Positions 34,822-43,692 of a DNA stretch of 64,000 nucleotides are shown here, one piece after another. Source of the DNA: Gemmatimonadaceae bacterium (lineage in GTDB: Bacteria; Gemmatimonadota; Gemmatimonadetes; Gemmatimonadales; Gemmatimonadaceae); the NCBI GenBank assembly GCA_020851455.1, contig JADZCT010000029.1, positions 124,001-188,000 of the forward strand, written 5' to 3'. The notes beneath the pieces were generated by a model that had not been told where the DNA came from, searched no databases, and saw only the letters and a program-made list of their open reading frames with translations. Positions within the stretch are counted from its first letter, which is position 1. The number at the start of each line of letters is the position of its first letter. Both the position numbers and the translations under genes were made by a program.

Positions 34822-35910
34822 TTATGCCTTGACCAGCATCGGGCCGGTGATTTCGTCCGCCTCGTCAATCACGAGCGCGCCGTCCTTGATCACGTGGTTC
34901 AGGAACGTCAGGACGTTGCGCGAGTACATCTGCGACGCGTGGAAGGCGGCCGTGGACGGCAGGTTGAGCGGGCCGATGATGGTCACGCCGTGCACGTGCA
35001 CCGTTTCGCCCGGCTTCGTGCCGACGGCATTTCCACCAGTCTCGCAGGCCAGATCTACGATCACCGAGCCGGGCTTCATCCCCTTGAGCGCCTCGTCCGT
35101 GACGAGCACGGGGGCCCTCCTGCCGGGGATGGCCGCCGTCGTGATCACGAGGTCCATGTCCCTCACGTGGGCAGCGATGGCCGCCTGAGTCGCGGCTTCC
35201 TGGTCGCTCGTCTGGGCCTTGGCGTAGCCGCCCTCGCCCACCGCTGAGACGGCCGACACGTCGAGCTTCATCAGCGTCGCGCCAAGCGAGAGAATCTGCT
35301 CGGCGGCCGCCGGACGCACGTCGAAGCCGCTTACGAGGGCTCCAAGCCGCCTGGCGGTGGCAATAGCCTGAAGGCCTGCGACTCCCGCGCCAACGACGAA
35401 CACCTTGGCCGGCGCCAGCGTGCCCGCCGCCGTGGATAGCATGGGCAGGAGCTTCGGCAGGTGCTCGGCGCCAAGCAGCACCGCCTTGTAACCGCTCACC
35501 GTGGCCTGAGACGACAGTACGTCCATGGACTGTGCCCTGGTGATGCGCGGCACCCGCTCGAGTGCGAGCAGCTTCACCCCGCTCCCCGTGAGGGTCGCGA
35601 GGCTCCGTGCCTCACCCGCGGGCGCCCAATACGACACGAGCGCCGTACCGGAGGGCAGGGCGCTCGCTTCATCCTGGGTCACCGGCTGTACCTTGCACGT
35701 GACCGTCGCTCCAGCGACCGTGGATGCGAAATCGCCGGCGATCGTGGCGCCGGCTTTCTCGTACTGCTCGTTTGTGAAGCCAGCGGCGAGGCCGGCGTCT
35801 CGCTCGACTTTGACGGTGTGGCCCGCCTTCACGAGGCGGCCAACGCTTTCGGGGACGAGCCCGACGCGCCTCTCCAGCGCGGCGTGCTCTTTTGCGACTG
35901 AGATTTGCAT
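34822..35910 (-). CDS. pntAA: NAD(P) transhydrogenase alpha subunit, NAD-binding part
   Basis: This gene encodes 362 residues from the ATG at 35910. The sequence begins MQISVAKEHAALERRVGLVP, typical of PntA/alanine dehydrogenase folds. It has RITRAQSMDVLSSQATVSGYKAV and the Rossmann motif VVGAGVAGLQAIATARRLGA, then QTSDQEAATQ and the DLVITTAAIPGRRAP segment. It forms soluble domain I of the transhydrogenase. It is the first gene of pntAA-pntAB-pntB, with 48 nt before pntAB. Confidence 0.95.
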   Translation of the reverse strand: MQISVAKEHAALERRVGLVPESVGRLVKAGHTVKVERDAGLAAGFTNEQYEKAGATIAGDFASTVAGATVTCKVQPVTQDEASALPSGTALVSYWAPAGEARSLATLTGSGVKLLALERVPRITRAQSMDVLSSQATVSGYKAVLLGAEHLPKLLPMLSTAAGTLAPAKVFVVGAGVAGLQAIATARRLGALVSGFDVRPAAAEQILSLGATLMKLDVSAVSAVGEGGYAKAQTSDQEAATQAAIAAHVRDMDLVITTAAIPGRRAPVLVTDEALKGMKPGSVIVDLACETGGNAVGTKPGETVHVHGVTIIGPLNLPSTAAFHASQMYSRNVLTFLNHVIKDGALVIDEADEITGPMLVKA

Positions 35911-35946
35911 GCGCCATAAAGTAGCAACGCGCACAGCTTCCTTGAA
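35911..35946 (-). promoter_or_regulatory. Putative leaderless promoter of the pnt operon
   Basis: On the minus strand, TTCAAG (35946-35941), a 17-nt spacer and TACTTT (35923-35918) are followed by 7 nt and the ATG at 35910. No Shine-Dalgarno is visible. Confidence 0.45.
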
Positions 35947-36529
35947 CCGCACGGTGCAAGCATTTCGGCGCCGCGACGACTTGTCGGCGCGTGGAAGGTC
36001 GGTCGGGACGGGTGCGGAAACCGCCCCGTCTGCGTTCGCGCTGGCCCCGGCGGCTCCTGGCGGCCAGCGGCCCGCACCCCCGACGTTTCGTTGCGCAGCC
36101 CCAGGCATTCCGGCGTCGAAGCCGCGATTCGGCATGGGTTCGCCACAGGAATGTTGAAATGCATGGTAATGCGATATATAACATTATGTATACAGTGCTA
36201 AACTTATGAATAATGCCAGTTTAGCCATGTGACTATAATTTGCATTCTCACCGTTGCTGGCCGTGTGAATATGCAGTAACGCGGTGCATGCGCCAGCCAC
36301 GTGTGCATGCAGTTCGCTCTGATATCACAAAGGTGTCTTCCACTCGCGATCGTTGGCCGGTGGCGTCCGCGAGCCGGTGCTCAACGGCGCGTGGCTGACG
36401 GCAGCCGTGAGGCGGGCATCGCATCGTTCGGGCTGCAGCGCGGAGCGGGATGCCGACGAGGGGTGGCGCGGCGCGATCGGTTCCTGCCAGGCATGGATAA
36501 CTGCCAGCTTGGCTTGCGCCTGCTTCTGC
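35947..36529. other. 583-bp intergenic region with an AT-rich island
   Basis: This is the longest non-coding stretch in the window. Its left part is ordinary GC-rich sequence. Bases about 36,155-36,265 are strikingly AT-rich (ATATATAACATTATGTATAC, then a TATAAT at 36234-36239), unlike anything else here. Two GTGCATGC copies follow near 36283 and 36304. No convincing ORF, tRNA or terminator is present. It could be a promoter for an unrecognised small RNA, or the scar of a lost element. Confidence 0.5.
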
Positions 36530-37597
36530 TCAGTCCTGAACGTGGAAAGTGCCAGCGGCCTTCTGCTGCTGGTATCCCATCGCCTTGAGCCGGGCGATCC
36601 TGAGCGGCATCGGAGGGTGCGTCGCGAGGAGGTTCGCCACGAACCCTTCCTTCAGGTTCACTGCGCGGCCCAGCGGGTCGGCGATGCAGAGGTGCGCGGC
36701 GCCGCCTTTGATGGTCGTCGTGGGTGCCGACTGATCCTCGATCTTCTCCAGGGCGCTGGCGAGCGCAAGTGGGTTGCGCGTGAACTGGGCGCTCATGGCA
36801 TCGGCCAGGTACTCGCGATTCCGGCTGATCCCCACAGCCATGAGGCGGGTCACTATCGGAGCCATGATCCAGCTTACGATCCACAGGACGAGAACCACCG
36901 CGACGAGCGGACCGAGATTGTTGCTCCGCCCCCGTCCGCTGCCGCTGCTCCCGCCGCTGACCCGCCCCCCTCCCCCGGACTGCCCGCCGAGCATCTGGAA
37001 GCGGAGTATCCGGCCGACGCCATCTGACATGAGCGCGACGGCCCCGACGAGCCCGGCGACCATCGTCATCATCTGGGTGTCCAGGTTCTTGACGTGGCCC
37101 ATCTCGTGGCCGACGACCGCCTGCAACTCGTCGCGTGTGACGATGTTCAGCAACCCCGTGGTGACGGCGATGTGGGAGTGCAGCGGGTCGGTGCCGGTGG
37201 CGAACGCGTTCGGGTCGGGGTCGTTCACCACCCAGAGGCGTGGCCGCGGCACGCCAGCCGCGATGGACATCTCGTCAACGACGTTGGCCAGCATCTTCTC
37301 GCCTGGGGTCTGTGGGTCGGTGACCTCCACCGCCCCGGTGGACCAGAGGACCTTGCTGGCGCCCGTCTTGCGTATGTACGCGACGAGCCCGGCTGCGATC
37401 ACGGCCATGAGGGCGCCGAGAACGGGGAACGAATGGTGGTAAGCCCCGGGGGGCAGCCCTCGCGTGTACATATACGCGAGCCAGTCGCCCCCGAGGCCGA
37501 GCCAGAGGAAGAACACCACGAACGTTACGACGAGCAGGCGCGAGCGCCCGCGGTTGGCTTCCTGCTGCGAAAAGAGGTCCTGCGGTTCGGCGGTCAT
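36530..37597 (-). CDS. M48 family membrane zinc protease (HtpX-like)
   Basis: A 355-residue inner-membrane protein. Two N-terminal helices (VVTFVVFFLWLGLGGDWLAY, VLGALMAVIAAGLVAYI) are followed by DPNAFATG, the zinc motif VVGHEMGH, more helices, and the third-ligand motif NREYLADAMSA. A Gly/Ser-rich cytoplasmic loop (GGQSGGGGRVSGGSSGSGRG) separates the membrane pairs. HtpX-type proteases degrade damaged membrane proteins. It lies 16 nt after lemA, a common pairing, and has a GGAG ribosome binding site. Confidence 0.93.
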   Translation of the reverse strand: MTAEPQDLFSQQEANRGRSRLLVVTFVVFFLWLGLGGDWLAYMYTRGLPPGAYHHSFPVLGALMAVIAAGLVAYIRKTGASKVLWSTGAVEVTDPQTPGEKMLANVVDEMSIAAGVPRPRLWVVNDPDPNAFATGTDPLHSHIAVTTGLLNIVTRDELQAVVGHEMGHVKNLDTQMMTMVAGLVGAVALMSDGVGRILRFQMLGGQSGGGGRVSGGSSGSGRGRSNNLGPLVAVVLVLWIVSWIMAPIVTRLMAVGISRNREYLADAMSAQFTRNPLALASALEKIEDQSAPTTTIKGGAAHLCIADPLGRAVNLKEGFVANLLATHPPMPLRIARLKAMGYQQQKAAGTFHVQD

Positions 37598-37613
37598 GAG
37601 CGCTCCCGCGCCC

Positions 37614-38189
37614 CTACTTCATGCCCAGATCCACCTTGGGCACGGCCTTCTCGGCGTCGTCCGTGATCTCCCAGAGTTCTGCTGGCATGGCCCCGGCAAG
37701 TCCGGCCACCAGCGACGTCGGGAACTGGTGCTGCCTCGTGTTGTACTGGGTGGCCGTGTCGTTGTACAGTTGCCGGGCGAAGCCGATCTTGTTTTCCGTG
37801 CTCGTCAGCTCTTCCTGGAGCTGACCGATGTTGTTCGTGGCCTTCAGATCCGGGTACGCCTCGACCACGGCAAGGAGCTTGCCGAGCGCCCCGGTGAGTT
37901 GCTGTTCAGCGGCGGCCATCCTGGCGACGTTCTGGATGTCGCCGCCCGAGACTTTGAGTGCCTGGTTCCTGGCCTCGACCACGGCCTGGAGGGTCTGCTT
38001 CTCGAACTGCATCGCCCCCTTCACGGCCTCGAGAAGGTTTGGGATGAGGTCATGGCGGCGCTTGAGCTGGACGTCAATCTGCTTGAGCGCGTTCTGCGTC
38101 TGGAACTTGAGCGCGATGAGGCCGTTGTACGCGCCGACGAGCCAGAAGGCGACGGCAACGATGGCGATGATGACGATGATCGGGCCCAC
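37614..38189 (-). CDS. lemA: LemA family protein
   Basis: The GTG at 38189 is preceded by AGGAG at 5-nt spacing and gives 191 residues starting with GPIIVIIAIVAVAFWLVGAYN, the usual LemA membrane anchor. An ATG at 38219 would add ten residues without support. The core contains QIDVQLKRRHDLIPNLLEAVKG and AYPDLKATNNIGQLQEELTSTENKI, both diagnostic. LemA proteins are helical membrane-anchored partners that frequently sit beside M48 proteases. Their role is unclear. Confidence 0.93.
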   Translation of the reverse strand: MGPIIVIIAIVAVAFWLVGAYNGLIALKFQTQNALKQIDVQLKRRHDLIPNLLEAVKGAMQFEKQTLQAVVEARNQALKVSGGDIQNVARMAAAEQQLTGALGKLLAVVEAYPDLKATNNIGQLQEELTSTENKIGFARQLYNDTATQYNTRQHQFPTSLVAGLAGAMPAELWEITDDAEKAVPKVDLGMK

Positions 38190-38302
38190 GGAGACTCCTG
38201 CAAGAGGTGGGTACAGCATGGAGCCGGAAGGCGCTTCACGCAATCACTACGGGACCTGCGCCGCGCTGTTTCGGGGGTCTGCCGGGAGCGGAGCCACCGG
38301 CG

Positions 38303-38333
38303 CAAAAAAATGGGCCGGCGTGCGCCGGCCCAT
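38303..38333 (-). terminator. Rho-independent terminator for the 60-residue membrane protein gene
   Basis: On the minus strand, a ten-pair GC-rich stem built on ATGGGCCGGC is followed by a run of seven T. This is the only textbook intrinsic terminator in the window. It lies 20 nt after the stop of the small gene. Confidence 0.9.
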
Positions 38334-38353
38334 GGTCTCACGCCCGGCGAAGG

Positions 38354-38536
38354 CTACTTGCCCTTCGCGGCCTTCTTCGCGGCGCGCGCGTCCTGGATCC
38401 ACGCGAGCGGCATGAGGAACAGTGGCGTGAGGAACATGCCGAGGAGCGTGTTCACCCAGAGGAGCGCGGTGAAGAAGGCGCCGAGGCCAATGCCGGCAAC
38501 GAGAATGCCGAGTGGTCCGCCGTAGAAGGTCTCCAT
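38354..38536 (-). CDS. Small membrane protein, 60 residues
   Basis: The protein from the ATG at 38536 has two hydrophobic helices (PLGILVAGIGLGAFFTALLW and LLGMFLTPLFLMPLAWI) and a basic tail (DARAAKKAAKGK). Support for its reality comes from a TAAGAT box 7 nt before the ATG and a strong terminator just after it, so it is its own transcription unit. No family is recognised. Confidence 0.75.
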   Translation of the reverse strand: METFYGGPLGILVAGIGLGAFFTALLWVNTLLGMFLTPLFLMPLAWIQDARAAKKAAKGK

Positions 38537-38554
38537 GCGCAATATCTTAGCAGC
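38537..38554. promoter_or_regulatory. Shared bidirectional -10 element between the 60-residue gene and tilS
   Basis: Only 18 bp separate the two divergent start codons. TATCTTA (38543-38549) reads as TATCTT on the plus strand, 6 nt before the tilS ATG. It reads as TAAGAT on the minus strand, 7 nt before the other ATG. Both transcripts would be leaderless. Confidence 0.5.
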
Positions 38555-39532
38555 ATGCCGACGAGCGGTAAAGCGGGTGCGCGCTCCGGAGCCGCCGGGG
38601 GCGCTGAAGGCGCTGTATTTCGCGCGGTGGAGTCGCTGCCTCCTGGGCCGTGGCTGCTCGCCGTCTCGGGAGGCCGCGACTCCATGGTTCTGATGGATGC
38701 GTGTGACGCCCGGCGCCGCGGCGACATCGCCGCGGTGGCAACGTACGACCACGGCACGGGCCCCGCCGCGACGCGTGCGGCCATGCACGTCGAGGCAGAG
38801 GCGTTGCGGCGGTCCCTCCCAGTGGTTGCCGGCAGGTCGTCGAGGCCGGTGGAGGCGGTCGGCGAGGCGGCATGGCGGAGCGCGCGCTGGGCCTTCCTCG
38901 ACGGATGGGCGGCGGATCTCCGCTCCCGCGTCGTTACGGCGCACACCCGCGACGACCAGGCGGAGACGATCTTCATGCGACTCCTGCGCGGCGCCGGCCC
39001 GCGAGGGATGGCGGCGATGCGGGCGCCGACGCCGGTGCTGCGCCCCTTCCTCGGCCTCGACCGCGCGACCATCGCCCTTTACGCCGCCGCGCGGCGCGTG
39101 AAGTGGGTCGAGGATCCGTCGAACCAGCGGCTGGTTCATTTCCGCAACCGCGTGCGGCTCGAACTCCTCCCGGCGTTCGAGGAGGCGCGGCCGGGCTTCA
39201 CCGACTGGCTCGTCTCCCTCGGCGAGCGAGCGGCCGAGGTCCGGGATGGGATCGCGCGCGCGGTGGACGCGCTCTCCGGCGTTGCCGACGCAGGTTCTGG
39301 AGGCAAGGCGGTTGCGGTGGCGTCAACGGCGCTGGAGGGGTATGGCGAGGCGGAGCTGGAACTGCTCTGGCCCGAGATCGCGGCGCGCGCGCGGGTCGCG
39401 CTGGACAGGCGCGGCCTGAAGCGCCTTGTCGCGGAAGCGGCGCGGCTGAGGGTGGGCGCGGCGATCCCGCTTGCCGGGGGCGCCAGCGTATCGCGCACCG
39501 TGTCTACGCTCGTGGTTCGGGCCGGTGAGTGA
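38555..39532 (+). CDS. tilS: tRNA(Ile)-lysidine synthase
   Basis: This gene encodes 325 residues from the ATG at 38555. The PP-loop is LLAVSGGRDSM (SGGRDS at about 38-43), followed by AAWRSARWAFLDGW, TAHTRDDQAETIFMRLLRGAGPRG and DPSNQRLVHFRNRVRLELLP, all conserved in TilS. The C-terminal substrate-binding part is short. The enzyme converts C34 of CAU-tRNA-Ile2 to lysidine so that it reads AUA. It begins the conserved tilS-hpt-ftsH order. Confidence 0.95.
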   Translation: MPTSGKAGARSGAAGGAEGAVFRAVESLPPGPWLLAVSGGRDSMVLMDACDARRRGDIAAVATYDHGTGPAATRAAMHVEAEALRRSLPVVAGRSSRPVEAVGEAAWRSARWAFLDGWAADLRSRVVTAHTRDDQAETIFMRLLRGAGPRGMAAMRAPTPVLRPFLGLDRATIALYAAARRVKWVEDPSNQRLVHFRNRVRLELLPAFEEARPGFTDWLVSLGERAAEVRDGIARAVDALSGVADAGSGGKAVAVASTALEGYGEAELELLWPEIAARARVALDRRGLKRLVAEAARLRVGAAIPLAGGASVSRTVSTLVVRAGE

Positions 39533-39563
39533 ACCCGCGGGCGAATTGCGACTATAATTATCC
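39530..39563 (+). promoter_or_regulatory. Putative leaderless promoter of hpt-ftsH
   Basis: A perfect TATAAT (39553-39558) lies 5 nt before the ATG at 39564. The -35 is weak (TGAACC at 39530-39535, 17-nt spacer). No Shine-Dalgarno is present, so hpt is probably translated from a leaderless mRNA even though tilS is just upstream. Confidence 0.6.
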
Positions 39564-40156
39564 ATGATGACGGTTGCAGCTTCATCCGCCGCTGGCGTGG
39601 CCGACCCGCGCCTTCTGGGTCGCGACGTTCGCAGGATCGCGTTCGACGCCGAGACTCTCCGCGCTCGGGTGCGCGAGCTTGGCGCGGAAATCACGGCCGC
39701 GTACCCGGACGGGGATCTTCACGTGCTCGGCCTCCTGAAGGGAAGCTTCGTGTTTCTTGCGGATCTGGTGCGCGAGATACGCCGGCCGTTGTACGTGGAC
39801 TTCGTCGTGGCCGCCAGCTATGGCGACGCGATGGTGTCGTCGGGGCACGTGCGCCTGGTGTACGCGCCGGAGGCGAGCCTCGAGGGCAAGCATATTCTGC
39901 TCGTCGAGGACATAGTTGACTCCGGCCGGACGCTGCAGGAGTTGAAGTCGCTTCTGTCGGCCCGGCGGCCGCGCTCGCTGGAGATATGCGCGCTGCTGCA
40001 CAAGCGCATCGCCGCCCAGCCGGCGGTGCCCGTGCGGTTCGTCGGCTTCGATGCGCCAAACGAGTTCCTGGTCGGGTACGGGCTGGACCACGCCGAGAAT
40101 TTTCGCCACCTGCCGTACGTGGCGAGCCTGAAGCAATCAGAGGCAGTGACTGACCG

Positions 40157-40160
<4 letters not shown>
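39564..40160 (+). CDS. hpt: Hypoxanthine phosphoribosyltransferase
   Basis: A 198-residue type I PRTase that salvages hypoxanthine/guanine to IMP/GMP. The PRPP motif is [20 protein letters not shown]. The N-terminal [19 protein letters not shown] and DFVVAASYG match Hpt, as does the C-terminal [23 protein letters not shown]. The stop overlaps the ftsH ATG. Confidence 0.95.
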
Positions 40161-42139
<1,979 letters not shown>

Positions 42140-42176
42140 GCATCGCCGGCGTTGGTGCCGCACCCTGGGTGAGCGC

Positions 42177-42225
42177 GCGACATGTCGCTTGTTCGGGTGC
42201 GTAGGTGCAGGTATTTTACCACGTT
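42177..42225 (+). promoter_or_regulatory. Promoter with abutting palindrome, upstream of yggS-divIVA-ileS
   Basis: TTGTTC (42189-42194), a 17-nt spacer and TATTTT (42212-42217) form a good promoter, with transcription expected at or near the ATG at 42226 (8 nt after the -10). A perfect 12-bp palindrome, GCGACATGTCGC (42177-42188), touches the -35 box and looks like an operator. No Shine-Dalgarno is present. Confidence 0.6.
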
Positions 42226-43014
42226 ATGCAATTTTCGGACCTCCAGGCGCGACTTGCCGATGTACGCGGACGGATTGACGCGGCCCGCGCGCGTGGCGGG
42301 CACGAGCAGGACGTCCGGATCGTAGCGGTCACGAAGAACCACGGCCCCGACGCGGTGCTCGCGGCACTCGACGCGGGAGTCACCGACGTCGGCGAGAACA
42401 GGGTGCAGGAGGCCCTGGTGAAGCAGGATGCGATCGGCGCCATGGCGGCGACGGCGGGGAATACGGCGGCGCGCGATTCGCGGGGCGCGTTCTCCGGGCC
42501 TGTTACCGGCCCGCGCTGGCATCTGATCGGCCACTTGCAGCGCAACAAGGTGAAGCACCTCGACCGGTTCGCGTTGTTTCATGCGGTTGACTCGAGCCGG
42601 CTTGCCGACGCGCTCGCCGACCTCGGGCTCAAGCGGGGGCGCTTTTTCGACGTGCTCCTCGAAGTGAACGTCTCCGGCGAGGAGTCGAAGGGCGGCTTTG
42701 CGCTCGGCGAAGTGGAGCGCGAGGCAGAACGGCTTGCGGCTGGTGCGGGCCGCGCCGTCGAGGATGGCGTGAGGCGGGACGGGGAGGGAGGGCTGCGCGT
42801 CCATGGTGTGATGACGATGGCGCCGCTGGGCGCTGGCACGGCGACGCTCCATCGTGTCTTCGCGCTTGCCCGCGAGGCCGGAGCGCTCTGTCGCCGGGCC
42901 GGGCATCCCGCGCACGAACTTTCGATGGGAATGAGCGGCGACTTCGAGATTGCAGTTGAGGAAGGAGCGACGATGGTGCGGTTGGGCACCGTTCTGTTCG
43001 GGGACCGCCAATGA
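42226..43014 (+). CDS. yggS: YggS/PROSC-type pyridoxal phosphate homeostasis protein
   Basis: This gene encodes 262 residues from the ATG at 42226; a GTG at 42205 is possible but lies within the -10 region. The PLP-binding Lys is in IVAVTKNHGPD. WHLIGHLQRNK, LLEVNVSGEESKGG, VHGVMTMAP and ELSMGMSGDFEIAVEEGATMVRLGTVLFG are all conserved. An Ala/Gly insert before the WHLIGH strand makes it about 30 residues longer than usual. It buffers free PLP. Its stop overlaps divIVA. Confidence 0.93.
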   Translation: MQFSDLQARLADVRGRIDAARARGGHEQDVRIVAVTKNHGPDAVLAALDAGVTDVGENRVQEALVKQDAIGAMAATAGNTAARDSRGAFSGPVTGPRWHLIGHLQRNKVKHLDRFALFHAVDSSRLADALADLGLKRGRFFDVLLEVNVSGEESKGGFALGEVEREAERLAAGAGRAVEDGVRRDGEGGLRVHGVMTMAPLGAGTATLHRVFALAREAGALCRRAGHPAHELSMGMSGDFEIAVEEGATMVRLGTVLFGDRQ

Positions 43015-43616
43015 ACGATGAAGTATTCCACCTGACGCCGGTTGACGTTCGCCGGTTCGAATTCGGCACGGCCCTTCGCGGCTATGACAAAGCGCGCGTG
43101 GATCAGTTCAAGGAGCAGGTTGCCGACGAGCTCGAGCGGATGGCACGGGTCAGCCAGGATCTCGAGGCAAAGGCGCGCGGGTTCCACGAGCAGTTGCGCG
43201 CGTTCCGTGAGCGCGACAAGGCGCTCAACGAAGCGCTCGTCTCGGCGCAGCAGATGCGTCAGGAGACGAAGGAGCAGGCCGAGCGCGAGGGGCAGCTCAT
43301 CCTCAAGGAAGCGCAGATGGAAGCCGAGCAGCGCGTGCGGAGTGCGCAGCAGGATGCCGAGCAGCGCGTCCGCTCCGCCCAGCAGGAGGCGGACCGGCTG
43401 GTCGAGGATGCCAGGGTGGAAGTGCGCAAGCTGGAGCGGCAGGCCGACGCGCTCGAGCGCATGAGGCGCAGCTACATCGTTCAGTTGAAGAAGATGGCCG
43501 AGCAGCAGCTGGCCGAGCTCGCGGCGGCCGAGCGTGCTCCGATGCCCGGGCGTCCAACGCCGATCGATCCGTCGGAGGCAGTAGGCCCCGAAGCGGAGGG
43601 CGACGGCGATCAGTAG
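43011..43616 (+). CDS. divIVA: DivIVA-domain coiled-coil protein
   Basis: A 201-residue protein. The N-terminal HLTPVDVRRFEFGTALRGYDKARVDQF is the membrane-curvature-sensing DivIVA head. The rest is a long coiled coil, including an exact-length tandem repeat of 11 residues (AEQRVRSAQQ followed by D, then again with E). DivIVA proteins recruit division or polarity factors to poles and septa. It overlaps yggS and precedes ileS, which is a common neighbourhood. A polarity role is notable given the MglA genes in the same run. Confidence 0.88.
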   Translation: MNDEVFHLTPVDVRRFEFGTALRGYDKARVDQFKEQVADELERMARVSQDLEAKARGFHEQLRAFRERDKALNEALVSAQQMRQETKEQAEREGQLILKEAQMEAEQRVRSAQQDAEQRVRSAQQEADRLVEDARVEVRKLERQADALERMRRSYIVQLKKMAEQQLAELAAAERAPMPGRPTPIDPSEAVGPEAEGDGDQ

Positions 43617-43692
43617 CACGGTTCACCCAGGGGGCATCCCCCGCTTCGACATCCTTCCGGCAGAGTGGTCTGCCAGCGACCTCGAGCTTGCG

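Noticed and set aside
36301-36588. 95-codon plus-strand frame in the intergenic region
   Set aside because: No ribosome binding site, no hydrophobic or domain pattern, and it runs into the antisense of the M48 gene.
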